64,000 nucleotides of DNA from Chloroflexota bacterium (GTDB lineage: Bacteria > Chloroflexota > Dehalococcoidia > UBA2979), in assembly GCA_016875635.1 (NCBI GenBank), contig VGPD01000003.1, forward strand, positions 29,896 through 93,895. Direction: 5' to 3'. Of the stretch, positions 8,866 to 18,109 are shown in pieces. The position numbers and the translations under genes were made by a program. Under the pieces are notes generated by a model. That model was not told the origin of the DNA, searched no databases, and was given only the letters and a program-made list of their open reading frames with translations. Position 1 is the first letter of the stretch; every line of letters begins with the position of its first letter.

Positions 8866-10437
8866 ATGACAAGCGAATCTGACAAGGTCTACATCTTCGA
8901 TACCACCCTGCGCGACGGCGAGCAGTCCGCCGGCATCTCGTTCTCGATGGACGAGAAGGTGGAGATCGCCCGCCAGCTGGCGAAGCTGAACGTGGACATC
9001 ATCGAGGCCGGCTTCCCCGCCACCTCGCCCGGCGACCGCGAGGCGATCGCCCGCATCACTCAGGAGGTGAGGGGCCCCGTCATCGCCGGCCTCGCCCGCG
9101 CCGTGGAGGACGACATCGACATCGCCTACGAGGCGGTGCGCCGCGCCGAGAGCGCGCGGATCCACGTCTTCCTGTCCAGCAGCGACATCCACCTCGCGCA
9201 CCAGTTGCGGAAGAACCGCGAGGACATCATCGAACTCGCCCGCTTCGGCGTGTCGCGGGCAAAGGGATACGTCTCCGACGTCGAGTTCTCGCCGATGGAT
9301 GCGACGCGTTCGAACCGCGATTTCGTCTACCAGATCGTGCAGGCCGCCATCGAAGAGGGCGCGACCACGATCAACATCCCGGACACAGTGGGGTATGCCA
9401 TCCCCGAGGAGTTCGAGGACCTGATCCGCTCGATCATGAAGAACGTGCCGGACATCCAAAAAGTTCGGCTCTCCGTCCACTGCCAGAACGACCTTGGCAT
9501 GGCGACCGCGAACTCGCTGGCGGGCATCCTCGGCGGCGCGCGCCAGGTCGAGGGCACCATCAACGGCATCGGCGAACGGGCCGGCAATGCTTCGCTCGAG
9601 GAAGTCGTGATGGCGATCAAGACGCGCCCCGACTTCATGAAGGTCCACACGGACGTCAACACCCGTGAGTTCTACGTCGCCTCGAAGATGGTCGAGCGCT
9701 ACTCCGGCATGATGATCCAGCCGCACAAGGCGATCGTCGGCAAGAACGCCTTCCGGCACTCCTCCGGCATCCACCAGGACGGTGTCCTGAAGATGCGCGA
9801 GACGTACGAGATCATGGACCCGGCGTCGATCGGCATCCCCGCCGGGAACTCGATCGTCCTCACGAAGGTCTCCGGCACGCACGCCGTCCGCTCTCGGCTG
9901 GCCGACCTCGGCTTCACGCCGACGGACGAGGAGTTCACCCGCATCTTCGCCGCGTTCAAAGACGTGGCGGACGTCCGTGACGAGGTCGACGACCGCGACC
10001 TGATGGCGATCGTCGCCGAGCAGACGCAGTCGAAGATCGAGGACACCTGGAAGCTCGACCTCCTCCAGGTCAGCACCTCGGACCACGGCAGCCCGACGGC
10101 GACCGTGCGCCTGCTGGACGCGGCCGGGCAGCCGCACGAGGACGCGGCGATCGGCAGCGGGCCGGTGGACGCGGTCTACCGCGCGATCAACCGCGTGACC
10201 GGCGCCGAGAATGTGCTCACGGAGTTCTCCGTGAAGTCCGTCACCGAAGGCATCGATGCCCAGGGCGAGGTCACGATCCGCATCGAGACGGGCGGGGTGG
10301 TCTACCAGGGCCGCGCCGCCGACAACGACATCCTGGTCGCGAGCGCGCGTGCCTACCTGCACGCGCTGAACCGCTCAATCGCTGTCGCCCAACACGCGGC
10401 TACTCAGCATGCGGTTGCCCAGCGATCCGCTCAGTAG
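8866..10437 (+). CDS. leuA: 2-Isopropylmalate synthase
   Basis: Commits 2-oxoisovalerate plus acetyl-CoA to leucine. The DRE-TIM barrel begins FDTTLRDGEQSAGISFS, and the C-terminal LeuA allosteric domain (about 390-505) is present, so leucine feedback is expected. The usual HxH metal motif reads SVHCQNDLG: Gln replaces the second His, while CimA in this window keeps HTHND. 523 aa, normal length. It heads leuA-leuC-leuD, right after the Leu-rich leader. Confidence 0.95.
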   Translation: MTSESDKVYIFDTTLRDGEQSAGISFSMDEKVEIARQLAKLNVDIIEAGFPATSPGDREAIARITQEVRGPVIAGLARAVEDDIDIAYEAVRRAESARIHVFLSSSDIHLAHQLRKNREDIIELARFGVSRAKGYVSDVEFSPMDATRSNRDFVYQIVQAAIEEGATTINIPDTVGYAIPEEFEDLIRSIMKNVPDIQKVRLSVHCQNDLGMATANSLAGILGGARQVEGTINGIGERAGNASLEEVVMAIKTRPDFMKVHTDVNTREFYVASKMVERYSGMMIQPHKAIVGKNAFRHSSGIHQDGVLKMRETYEIMDPASIGIPAGNSIVLTKVSGTHAVRSRLADLGFTPTDEEFTRIFAAFKDVADVRDEVDDRDLMAIVAEQTQSKIEDTWKLDLLQVSTSDHGSPTATVRLLDAAGQPHEDAAIGSGPVDAVYRAINRVTGAENVLTEFSVKSVTEGIDAQGEVTIRIETGGVVYQGRAADNDILVASARAYLHALNRSIAVAQHAATQHAVAQRSAQ

Positions 10438-10449
10438 GGGGAGGTCCGA

Positions 10450-11850
10450 GTGCCGAAGACGATCATCGAGAAGATCTGGGAGCAGCACGTCGTCCGCCGC
10501 CAGGCGGGTGAGCCGGACCTGCTCTACATCGACCTCCACCTGGTGCACGAGGTGACGAGCCCGCAGGCCTTCGAGGGATTGCGCCTGACCGACCGAAAGG
10601 TCCGGCGGCCCGACCTCACCCTGGCGACCATCGATCACAACGTGCCGACAACCGACCGTCGCCTGCCGAACCCCGACCCGCTCTCCGCGCAGCAGATTGA
10701 GACGCTGCGCCAGAACACGAAGGACTTCGGCGTCCCGCTGTGGGACATCTTCGACCTCCGCTCGGGGATCGTGCACATCATCTCGCCGGAAGAAGGGCTC
10801 ACCCAGCCCGGCATGACGATCGTCTGCGGCGACTCGCACACCTCGACGCACGGCGCGCTCGGCGCGCTCGCCTTCGGCATCGGCACCTCCGAGGTCGAGC
10901 ATGTGCTGGCGACGCAGACCCTCCCGCAGATGCCGCCGAAGACGATGTCCGTCGAGGTGACGGGCAAGCTCGGACCCGGTGTCACGGCGAAGGACGTCGT
11001 CCTCGCCATCATCAACAGGATCGGCGTCGACGGCGGCGTCGGCCACGTCATCGAGTACCGCGGCGACGTCATCCGCGACCTCTCCATCGAGGCCCGGATG
11101 ACCGTTTGCAACATGACGATCGAAGGTGGCGCCCGCGCCGGCCTCGTCGCCCCGGACGAGAAGACCATCGAGTACCTCAAGGGCCGTCCCTACGCACCGA
11201 AGGGCGAGGACTGGGACAAGGCCGTCGAGGCATGGAAGGCGCTCGTCACCGACGAGGGTGCGACCTTCGACACCTATGTGACGCTGAAGGGCGAGGAGAT
11301 CGCCCCCTACGTCACCTGGGGGACGACGCCCGCGCAGAGCGTCCCGGTCACGGCCGCCGTACCGAAGCCGGAAGACGCCGTCTCCGCCGCCGCGAAAGAG
11401 ACGGCGGAACGCGCGCTCGTCTACATGGACCTCCAGGCCGGCACGCCGATCACGAAGATCGCGGTCGACCGCGTGTTCATCGGTTCCTGCACGAATGGCC
11501 GGATCGAGGACCTGCGCGCCGCCGCCAGTGTCGTCAAAGGGAAGCACGTCGCGTCGACCGTCCGCGCGATGGTTGTCCCCGGCTCCGGCCTGGTGAAGAA
11601 GCAGGCCGAGTCGGAAGGCCTCGACCAGGTCTTCAAGGACGCGGGCTTCGAGTGGCGTGAACCGGGCTGTTCGATGTGCCTCGGCATGAACCCGGACATC
11701 CTGCTCCCGGGCGAGCGTGCCGCCAGCACCAGCAACCGCAACTTCGAGGGCCGCCAGGGCGCCGGCGGACGCACCCATCTCGTCAGCCCGGAGATGGCGG
11801 CCGCGGCCGCCGTCGAAGGCCACTTCGTCGACATCCGGGGGTACAAGTAG
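10450..11850 (+). CDS. leuC: 3-Isopropylmalate dehydratase, large subunit
   Basis: Aconitase-family [4Fe-4S] dehydratase that interconverts 2- and 3-isopropylmalate. Cluster cysteines are in [13 protein letters not shown] and [11 protein letters not shown]; the N-terminal region has [20 protein letters not shown]. 466 aa. GTG start with GGGGGAGGT upstream; its stop codon directly abuts the leuD ATG. Confidence 0.97.
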   Translation: MPKTIIEKIWEQHVVRRQAGEPDLLYIDLHLVHEVTSPQAFEGLRLTDRKVRRPDLTLATIDHNVPTTDRRLPNPDPLSAQQIETLRQNTKDFGVPLWDIFDLRSGIVHIISPEEGLTQPGMTIVCGDSHTSTHGALGALAFGIGTSEVEHVLATQTLPQMPPKTMSVEVTGKLGPGVTAKDVVLAIINRIGVDGGVGHVIEYRGDVIRDLSIEARMTVCNMTIEGGARAGLVAPDEKTIEYLKGRPYAPKGEDWDKAVEAWKALVTDEGATFDTYVTLKGEEIAPYVTWGTTPAQSVPVTAAVPKPEDAVSAAAKETAERALVYMDLQAGTPITKIAVDRVFIGSCTNGRIEDLRAAASVVKGKHVASTVRAMVVPGSGLVKKQAESEGLDQVFKDAGFEWREPGCSMCLGMNPDILLPGERAASTSNRNFEGRQGAGGRTHLVSPEMAAAAAVEGHFVDIRGYK

Positions 11851-12474
11851 ATGCGCGCGATCAAAACCGTCAAGGGCAACGCGATCCCGCTGAACCGCGC
11901 GGACGTGGACACCGACCAGATCATGCCGAAGCAATTCCTGAAGCGCATCGAACGCTCCGGGTACGGCCCATTCGCCTTCTTCGACTGGAAGAAGGACCCG
12001 AACTTCGTCACGAACAACCCGGCCTACGCCGGCGCGCCGATCATGATCGCCCAGCAGAACTTCGGCTGCGGCTCCTCGCGCGAGCACGCCGTCTGGGGCC
12101 TCGAGGACATGGGGATCACCGCGGTGATCGCCCCGTCGTTCGCGGACATCTTCCGCAACAACTGCTCGAAGGTCGGCCTCCTGACCATCGTGCTGTCGCA
12201 GGAGGACGTGGACTACCTGATGTCGCGCGCCGAGGAACTCCCCGGCGGCAGCATCGTCATCGACGTCGCCGCGCAGACCGTCTCCGTCGAGGGCACCGGA
12301 TGGTCCCGCCACTTCGACATCGACCCGTTCGTGAAGCACCGCACCCTGAACGGCCTCGACGACATCGGCCTGACGCTCCAGCACGCCGACGACATCGAGA
12401 CGTTCGAGAAGGAGCGCCCATCGCTCAAGCCGGACACCTCCGGTGCCTTCAAGGACCCGCTCAAGATCGGCTAG
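11851..12474 (+). CDS. leuD: 3-Isopropylmalate dehydratase, small subunit
   Basis: Swivel-domain partner of LeuC. Shows NRADVDTDQIMPKQFLKRI near the N-terminus and the substrate loop NFGCGSSREHAVWGL; the C-terminus has the RHFDIDPFVKHRTLNGLDDIGLT pattern. 207 aa, normal. It begins immediately after leuC, so the subunits are coupled. Confidence 0.97.
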   Translation: MRAIKTVKGNAIPLNRADVDTDQIMPKQFLKRIERSGYGPFAFFDWKKDPNFVTNNPAYAGAPIMIAQQNFGCGSSREHAVWGLEDMGITAVIAPSFADIFRNNCSKVGLLTIVLSQEDVDYLMSRAEELPGGSIVIDVAAQTVSVEGTGWSRHFDIDPFVKHRTLNGLDDIGLTLQHADDIETFEKERPSLKPDTSGAFKDPLKIG

Positions 12475-13396
12475 TCCCCTCCCCGCCGCCGTCGTCGCCG
12501 CGCTCCGCCGTGTCGATCCGGCGGCGCGGCCCGCGTCGGCGGCGTTGCTCGGCGCCGGCTACGCGTACGCCGCCTACAGAGTCCCCTCACCGTCCGGCGA
12601 CTGGGCTGTCCGTCTCCCCAAGCGCACCGATGGCGAGTGGGGCCACGACCGCGTCGAGGACCTCGAACGCGAGGTGCGCTTTTTCAGCCTGCTCGCGGAC
12701 TACGACTTCGGCACGACCGTCCTGCGCGAGACCTCGTTGCTGCGCGACCCGCGAGGCCGCACGCTCGGCGCCGTTCACCGCTATGTCCCCGGCGCCCAGG
12801 TCGCGACAGCAGGCCTGCCCAGAGGCGCAGCCCGCGAGGCGCTCGCCCGCGACCTCGCCCGCTTCCTCTCGCGGCTGCACGCGGTGCCGCTTCCGATCGC
12901 CAAGCAGGCCGGCCTCGAATCCGTCAGCCTCGGGACCTCCACCTACACTCCACTGACGAAGCAGTCCCTCCCCTACCTCGGCGAGGCGACGGCCCGATGG
13001 CTGCGCGGGATGACCGAGGCCTTCCTCGCTGGCGGCGGGACGGCAAAGGCCCCTCGCCGCGTCATCCACGCCGATATCAGCCCCGCGCACGTCCTGCTGG
13101 ACGGCCGGCGGCGGCTCTCCGGGGTCATCGACTTCGGCGACATCCTCGTCGCCGACCCGGCCCTCGACTTCGCCGGCCTGCTCAACATCTTCACCTGGCG
13201 CGACCTCGAAAGTGTCTGGACGTACTACGAGTGGCCTCTCGACGCCGACGTGGAACGCCGCGTGCGCTACTACATCGCCGTGCAGGCGATCTTCCAGGTC
13301 GCCTACGGCGCGGACGGCGTCGGCCCGCAGGAGCGTGCGGACGGCATCCGCCGCCTGACGGCGCGGGCGGCCGCCGCGGCGCGCCGCACCGTCTGA
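12443..13396 (+). CDS. Aminoglycoside phosphotransferase-family kinase (APH fold)
   Basis: Eukaryotic-like kinase fold. The catalytic motif is [12 protein letters not shown] (Asp base; His where many members have Asn), followed by the metal-binding VIDFGD. A nucleotide-loop-like start ([13 protein letters not shown]) and [10 protein letters not shown] precede it. The GTG start overlaps leuD by 32 nt; a later TTG is possible. Wedged between leuD and leuB, but no link to Leu synthesis is known. Substrate unknown; a resistance role is not implied. Confidence 0.75.
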   Translation: MPSRTRSRSASPLPAAVVAALRRVDPAARPASAALLGAGYAYAAYRVPSPSGDWAVRLPKRTDGEWGHDRVEDLEREVRFFSLLADYDFGTTVLRETSLLRDPRGRTLGAVHRYVPGAQVATAGLPRGAAREALARDLARFLSRLHAVPLPIAKQAGLESVSLGTSTYTPLTKQSLPYLGEATARWLRGMTEAFLAGGGTAKAPRRVIHADISPAHVLLDGRRRLSGVIDFGDILVADPALDFAGLLNIFTWRDLESVWTYYEWPLDADVERRVRYYIAVQAIFQVAYGADGVGPQERADGIRRLTARAAAAARRTV

Positions 13397-13439
13397 TCCC
13401 GGGCCCGGTCACGGCCCTGATCCAACCGAACCCACGCGC

Positions 13440-13445
13440 TACACT
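13440..13445 (+). promoter_or_regulatory. -10 box TACACT ahead of leuB
   Basis: TACACT preceded by TGATCC at a 16-nt spacing. It would start transcription about 28 nt before leuB, allowing expression independent of the leuACD leader. Confidence 0.4.
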
Positions 13446-13479
13446 CGCGCCTCACCAGACCGACGAAAGCGAGCACCGC

Positions 13480-14571
13480 ATGGCGACCTTCGACATCCTT
13501 GTCCTCCCCGGCGACGGCATCGGCCCGGAGGTCGCCGCTGAGGGCGTGCGCGTGATCGAGGCGGTCGGACAGAAATTCGAGCACGTCTTCAAGTTCACCC
13601 ACGACGTCGTCGGCGGCGCGAGCATCGACGCCCACGGGGTCGCGATCCGGCCGGAGACGCTCGACCGTGCGAAGGCCTCGGACGCCGTGCTCTTCGGTGC
13701 GGTCGGTGGCCCGAAGTGGGACAACCCGCTCGCCGATGTACGCCCCGAGCAGGGCTTGCTTGCCCTGCGCTCCGGCCTCCAGCTGTGGGCCAACCTGCGC
13801 CCGGTCGTCGCCATCCCGGCGCTGCTTCACGCCTCCACGCTCAAGCCCGAGATCATCGAGGGCGTCGACATCCTCGTGATCCGCGAACTCACCAGCGGCC
13901 TCTACTTCGGCAAGCCGCAGGAGCGCCGAGTCGTGAACGGCCGCCGCGAGGCCGTCGACACGAACTACTACAACGAGGACGAGATCGCGCGCATGGCCCA
14001 CCTCGGCTTCCGCACCGCACGCGGGCGGAAGAAGAAGCTGACCAGCCTCGACAAGGCGAACGTGATGGCATCCTCCCGCCTCTGGCGCGAGGTCGTCACC
14101 GAGATCGCCCCACAGTACCCGGACGTGAAGCTGGAGCATGTCCTCGCGGACGCGATGACGATGCACCTCATCCGCCGCCCGCGTGATTTCGACGTCGTGA
14201 TCGCCGACAACATGTTCGGCGACATCATCACCGACGAGTGCTCGATGCTGACCGGCTCGATGGGGATGCTCCCGTCGGCCTCGCTCGGCACGCTCGGCGA
14301 GGACGGCACCGGCCTCGGCATGTACGAGCCGATCCACGGCTCCGCGCCGGACATCGCCGGCAAGGGCCTCGCCAACCCGCTCGCAATGATCCTCAGCGCC
14401 GCGATGCTCCTCCGCCACTCCTGCGGCCTGGAGGACGAGGCCCGAGCCGTCGAGGCCGCGGTCACCGCGGTCGTCGAAGCCGGCCTCCGCACCGCCGACC
14501 TCGCCACCGCGGGCGAGAAGGTGCTCGACACGAAGGCGATGGCGGACGCAGTCCTCGAACGGCTGGGTTAG
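13480..14571 (+). CDS. leuB: 3-Isopropylmalate dehydrogenase
   Basis: NAD-dependent oxidative decarboxylase, third step of leucine synthesis. Starts [22 protein letters not shown]; has VGGPKWDN, the substrate-binding ANLRPV arginine, the metal-binding [15 protein letters not shown] and the NAD-binding [14 protein letters not shown]. The track's long ORF begins far upstream inside the kinase gene; this ATG gives the normal 363 aa. It converges with the Fic gene and overlaps its end by 4 nt. Confidence 0.96.
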   Translation: MATFDILVLPGDGIGPEVAAEGVRVIEAVGQKFEHVFKFTHDVVGGASIDAHGVAIRPETLDRAKASDAVLFGAVGGPKWDNPLADVRPEQGLLALRSGLQLWANLRPVVAIPALLHASTLKPEIIEGVDILVIRELTSGLYFGKPQERRVVNGRREAVDTNYYNEDEIARMAHLGFRTARGRKKKLTSLDKANVMASSRLWREVVTEIAPQYPDVKLEHVLADAMTMHLIRRPRDFDVVIADNMFGDIITDECSMLTGSMGMLPSASLGTLGEDGTGLGMYEPIHGSAPDIAGKGLANPLAMILSAAMLLRHSCGLEDEARAVEAAVTAVVEAGLRTADLATAGEKVLDTKAMADAVLERLG

Positions 14572-15659
14572 TCGATCGAGAAGTCTTGGAGACTCAATCC
14601 CTTGTTGCCGGGGACCCGGTACTTGGTTGTAGGGCCGGATCCAACTCGCTCAACTCGTGTACGGGCCATTAGCTCGTTGAGGTCGTGGACGGCCGTCGCC
14701 CGAGCGATGCCTGCTGCGTGCTCGTAGTCTTTGGCTGTAACTTCACCGAAGAAATACATAGCCCGCACGGCCCACGCGAGTCGCGCCGGCAAGTTTCGAT
14801 CCAGAAGCACCTGCTCGAAGCGTTCAGTGGCCTCACTGTGCGTTTCAACCACTGCCACGGCGCGGCCGACGTGCTTCTCAAGACGATCGAAGAACCACTC
14901 ACACCATCCCGTCAGATCAGGCGGCGTGAGTGGATAGCGGTCACCAAGGGCATTGAGGTTCGCGTAGTACTCCGACATTGGCTCGGCGAACACCTGCTCG
15001 ATGCTCACCAAACGGCTGAGCAACCATCCCCCGCGTTCGAAGAAGTAGACCGTCAGAGCGCGGGCCGTCCGACCGTTGCCATCGTCAAACGGATGGATCT
15101 TGACGAACTCCGCGTGCATGACCGCCGCGATCACCAGCGGATGGGTCTTCCCCCGCTGGTGCCGCGCCCACAGCACGAGGTCGGTCATCAACTTCGGCAC
15201 GTCGCCCGGCGGCGGTGGCAGGTAGGCACGCCCCCTCTGACCGTCGAGCACCACGTTCTGTCTGGTGCGGTATTGGCCGGCAGTCGTCGTGTGATCGGTC
15301 GTCCGCACGGTGAGGAAGTGCAACGCACGGATCAGCCCGCCGTCGATGTCGGCGTGGAAGTCGCCGCCCGCCTGTCGCGCGAATCGTGCGGCGTCGCGAT
15401 AGTCGAGGTTCTCCAGCTCGGCACGCGTACCCGCGCCTTCCCCCTGCGGACGCGCGAAGAGATTGCGGACCTCCGGCTCCGTCATCAGGTTGCCCTCGAT
15501 GCGTGTGGACATGTGTGCGCCGCGCGCCTCGGTCTGCACCTGGAGCCACCGCTGGAGCGTCGGCGGGATGTCGAGGGCGTCGAGCTCCTGCCGGAGCCGC
15601 CCCAGGTCATCGAGGAGCGGCGTCAGCCGGGCGAGGTCGAGCGCAGGCTGAAATGGCAT
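14568..15659 (-). CDS. Fic family protein (class II, self-inhibited)
   Basis: Fic enzymes transfer AMP or other phosphate groups from nucleotides to protein side chains. The full active-site motif [14 protein letters not shown] is at about 205-218. An N-terminal STRIEGN matches the (S/T)xxxE(G/N) inhibitory helix, the arrangement that keeps class II Fic proteins off until released. A winged-helix-like C-terminus (about 300-360) may bind DNA. 363 aa. Its upstream region is AT-rich with palindromes, suggesting autoregulation. It splits leuB from cimA on the opposite strand and may be an acquired gene. Confidence 0.9.
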   Translation of the reverse strand: MPFQPALDLARLTPLLDDLGRLRQELDALDIPPTLQRWLQVQTEARGAHMSTRIEGNLMTEPEVRNLFARPQGEGAGTRAELENLDYRDAARFARQAGGDFHADIDGGLIRALHFLTVRTTDHTTTAGQYRTRQNVVLDGQRGRAYLPPPPGDVPKLMTDLVLWARHQRGKTHPLVIAAVMHAEFVKIHPFDDGNGRTARALTVYFFERGGWLLSRLVSIEQVFAEPMSEYYANLNALGDRYPLTPPDLTGWCEWFFDRLEKHVGRAVAVVETHSEATERFEQVLLDRNLPARLAWAVRAMYFFGEVTAKDYEHAAGIARATAVHDLNELMARTRVERVGSGPTTKYRVPGNKGLSLQDFSID

Positions 15660-15680
15660 CAGGAGATCCTTCGTTCAATC

Positions 15681-15715
15681 TCCTGAATCATATGATTTAT
15701 CTTCTGAATCAGTCA
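15681..15715 (-). promoter_or_regulatory. AT-rich promoter/operator region of the Fic gene
   Basis: A perfect 12-bp palindrome AATCATATGATT (15686-15697) lies 27-38 bp before the Fic start. It is flanked by the near-direct repeats TCTCCTGAATCA and TCTTCTGAATCA. Strikingly AT-rich against the local background. Confidence 0.45.
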
Positions 15716-15738
15716 ATCATTCGATTGGACGACCAACC

Positions 15739-16284
15739 CTACAGCCCCACATCCAGCGGCTCCGAAGGCACCTCCCCCACCAGTATCGGCGGAAGCAGCC
15801 GACCGAGGTCGCGCGGCACGAACGTCTCGTACCCCGTGTGCGCCACGATCTCGTCCACCGACCACCAGCGGAACCAGCCCTCGTCATGCATGTAACCCTC
15901 GAGGGTGTCGATGAACTGCGGAGCGGGATCGAAGCGCTCCGTCCGGATCAGGTGGTACCGCTCGATGCCGCGGACGCGCGCAGGTCGGCCGTCGATCTCC
16001 CACGGGACGACCACATCCCGGGTCCAGACGTGCGGGCCGATCGGAAGCCGCTGCCCCGTCTCCTCCCACAACTCCCGCCCGCCCGCCTCCTCGTGCGTCT
16101 CGCTGGCCTCCACCCCGCCACCGGGCGGGAACCACAGCCACAGCCCCGCCGGTGTCGTCGCGCGAAACAGCAGGATGCACCCCGTCTCGTCGAGGATGAG
16201 CAGGCGCGTCGACGGCCGCTCCACCAGCGGCAGGCTGGCGTCGAGCGGCTGCTCGGCGGGCTGTCCACGGGTCGGTTCGGACAT
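15739..16284 (-). CDS. NUDIX hydrolase
   Basis: Hydrolyses a nucleoside diphosphate linked to another moiety; substrate unknown. The Nudix box GGGVEASETHEEAGGRELWEETGQ matches GX5EX7REUXEEXGU. 181 aa with a long hydrophilic N-terminus. It is divergent from the cimA leader, so their promoters share the 27-nt gap 16285-16311. Confidence 0.88.
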   Translation of the reverse strand: MSEPTRGQPAEQPLDASLPLVERPSTRLLILDETGCILLFRATTPAGLWLWFPPGGGVEASETHEEAGGRELWEETGQRLPIGPHVWTRDVVVPWEIDGRPARVRGIERYHLIRTERFDPAPQFIDTLEGYMHDEGWFRWWSVDEIVAHTGYETFVPRDLGRLLPPILVGEVPSEPLDVGL

Positions 16285-16298
16285 CGGTACGGTTCGGA

Positions 16299-16328
16299 TT
16301 GCTCGCGCGTTATGTCGGAGGCTACACT
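16299..16328 (+). promoter_or_regulatory. Promoter of the cimA leader (leaderless start)
   Basis: TTGCTC, an 18-nt spacer and TACACT, with 7 nt to GTG 16336. That spacing places the transcription start at or next to the start codon. Confidence 0.6.
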
Positions 16329-16335
16329 CGCGATT

Positions 16336-16416
16336 GTGAACGAACGCAAGTCATCGTATCGAGAGCAGGTGCCCGTCGTCCGGCCAGTGCCGGCGACGGT
16401 CATTATTCCGCGCTGA
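16336..16416 (+). CDS. cimA leader peptide (Val/Ile-rich, 26 aa)
   Basis: GTG-to-TGA ORF ending EQVPVVRPVPATVIIPR: five Val and two adjacent Ile in the last fifteen residues. An in-frame ATG at 16312 would extend it by 8 residues but lies upstream of the -10 box, so the GTG is preferred. It ends 73 nt before cimA and is followed after 4 nt by a 7-bp hairpin. Ile/Val codons ahead of the committed isoleucine gene argue for attenuation control. Confidence 0.65.
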   Translation: MNERKSSYREQVPVVRPVPATVIIPR

Positions 16417-16420
16417 ACCG

Positions 16421-16439
16421 CGAGGGGCGGCTCCCCTCG
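16421..16439 (+). terminator. Attenuator-like hairpin between leader and cimA
   Basis: CGAGGGG-cggct-CCCCTCG, a perfect 7-bp GC stem starting 4 nt after the leader stop. No U-tract, as in the other two leaders. Confidence 0.45.
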
Positions 16440-16489
16440 ACGGCTCGCCAGGCGGCATCCCAACGCGCCGAGGCCCGCGGGAGATATCG

Positions 16490-18109
16490 ATGACGACCAC
16501 AGACCCTCAGCACCGCTCGCTCACCCTCTATGACACCACGCTCCGCGATGGGCTGGGCATGGAGGGACTCTCGCTCTCCCTCCAGGACAAGCTCACCATC
16601 GCGCAGAAGCTCGCCGACCTCGGCGTCCACTACATCGAGGGCGGCTACCCCGGCTCGAACCCGAAGGACGCCGAGTTCTTTGAGCGTGCCCGCAGCCTCG
16701 ACCTGAAGCAGGCGAAGCTCGTCGCCTTTGGCTCCACCAGGAAGGCCGGCGGCGAAGCCGCGACCGACCCGGCGATCCGCGCCGTCATGGAGGCGCAGAC
16801 GCCCGCCGTCACGCTCGTCGGCAAGTCGTCCTCGACGCAGGTGCGCGAGGTCCTCGAGACCACCGAAGAAGAGAACCTCGCGATGATCCGCGACTCCATC
16901 GAGTACCTCGTCGCCAACGGGCGAGAGGTCACCTTCGACGCCGAGCACTTCTTCGACGGCTTCCGCAACGACCCCGCCTACGCGCTCGCCACCCTCCGGG
17001 CGGCAGAGCGCGCCGGCGCGACGACCGTTGCGCTCTGCGACACCAACGGCGGCGCGATGCCGTGGGAGGTCGAGGAGGGCGTGCGCGCCGCACGCGCCGC
17101 CGTCGGGATCGCCATCGGCATCCACACCCACAACGACGGCGGCACCGCGGTCGCCAGCACGCTGATCGGTGTGCGCGCGGGCGCCACGCAGGTGCAGGCC
17201 TGCCTCAACGGCTGGGGCGAGCGTACCGGCAACGCCAACATCATCTCCGTGATCGCCGACCTTCAACTGAAGATGGGCATCCAGGTCCTGCCCCCGGAGA
17301 ACCTGCGACGCCTCACCGAGACCGCGAGGTTCGCGCAGGAACTCGCCAACCTGCCGCTCGACCCCCAGCAGCCGTACGTCGGCACCGGTGCGTTCGCGCA
17401 CAAGGCCGGCCTGCACGTCGCCGCGATCACCAAGTCGCCCGGCTCCTACACGCACGTCGACCCCGAGGCCGTCGGCAACACCGAACGCGTCCTTGTCTCG
17501 GAACTCTCCGGCCGCCGCAACGTCGTCGAGAAGCTGCGCGAGCAGGGCGTCGACCTCACGCTCACCGACGCGCAGGCGACCGCCGCGCTGGAGGTGCTGA
17601 AGGACCGCGAGTCCAAAGGCTACGCCTTCGAGACCGCCGAGGCCTCGTTTGAACTGCTCGTCCGCCGCACACTCGCGGGATACGCTGCGCCGTTCAGCCT
17701 CGAGGACTTCCTGATCGTGGAGCGGCGGCGTCACCTCGCCGGCACCGGCAGCCGCGAGCAGAACGAGATGCAGGCCGAGGCCATGGTGAAGGTCAAGGTG
17801 GACGGCCGCATGAGCCAGGTGGCCGCCGACGGCAACGGCCCCGTCTCCGCCCTCGACGCCGCCGTCCGCAAGGCGCTCGCCGAGCATTACCCTGGCATCG
17901 ACCGCGTCCGCCTCGAGGACTACAAGGTGCGCATCATCGATTCGAGCGCGGGGTCGGATGCCGCCGTGCGGGTGATCGTCGAATCCTCCGACGGCACCCA
18001 CTGGTGGCGCACCGTCGGCGCCTCCACCGACATCATCGAAGCCTCATGGCTCGCCCTCTACGACGCCTACGAGTTCTGGCTCCGCCGCTGGGGGCGGACT
18101 ATCGCGTAG
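16490..18109 (+). CDS. cimA: (R)-Citramalate synthase
   Basis: Condenses pyruvate with acetyl-CoA, opening the threonine-independent route to 2-oxobutyrate and isoleucine; LeuCD and LeuB can carry out the next steps. DRE-TIM start LYDTTLRDGLGMEGLSLS (the GLGMEG variant is typical of CimA rather than LeuA), metal motif GIHTHNDGGTAVAS, and a C-terminal LeuA-type regulatory domain from about 410. 539 aa. An alternative is a homocitrate-type synthase, but the signature and context favour CimA. Confidence 0.93.
   Translation: MTTTDPQHRSLTLYDTTLRDGLGMEGLSLSLQDKLTIAQKLADLGVHYIEGGYPGSNPKDAEFFERARSLDLKQAKLVAFGSTRKAGGEAATDPAIRAVMEAQTPAVTLVGKSSSTQVREVLETTEEENLAMIRDSIEYLVANGREVTFDAEHFFDGFRNDPAYALATLRAAERAGATTVALCDTNGGAMPWEVEEGVRAARAAVGIAIGIHTHNDGGTAVASTLIGVRAGATQVQACLNGWGERTGNANIISVIADLQLKMGIQVLPPENLRRLTETARFAQELANLPLDPQQPYVGTGAFAHKAGLHVAAITKSPGSYTHVDPEAVGNTERVLVSELSGRRNVVEKLREQGVDLTLTDAQATAALEVLKDRESKGYAFETAEASFELLVRRTLAGYAAPFSLEDFLIVERRRHLAGTGSREQNEMQAEAMVKVKVDGRMSQVAADGNGPVSALDAAVRKALAEHYPGIDRVRLEDYKVRIIDSSAGSDAAVRVIVESSDGTHWWRTVGASTDIIEASWLALYDAYEFWLRRWGRTIA

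Noticed and set aside
10375-12384. 669-aa minus-strand ORF opposite leuC/leuD
   Set aside because: GC-rich shadow of leuC and leuD; low-complexity R/D/E/G/V/A composition and no domain motif.
16403-18001. 532-aa minus-strand ORF opposite cimA
   Set aside because: Shadow of cimA; biased composition, no motifs, no ribosome site.
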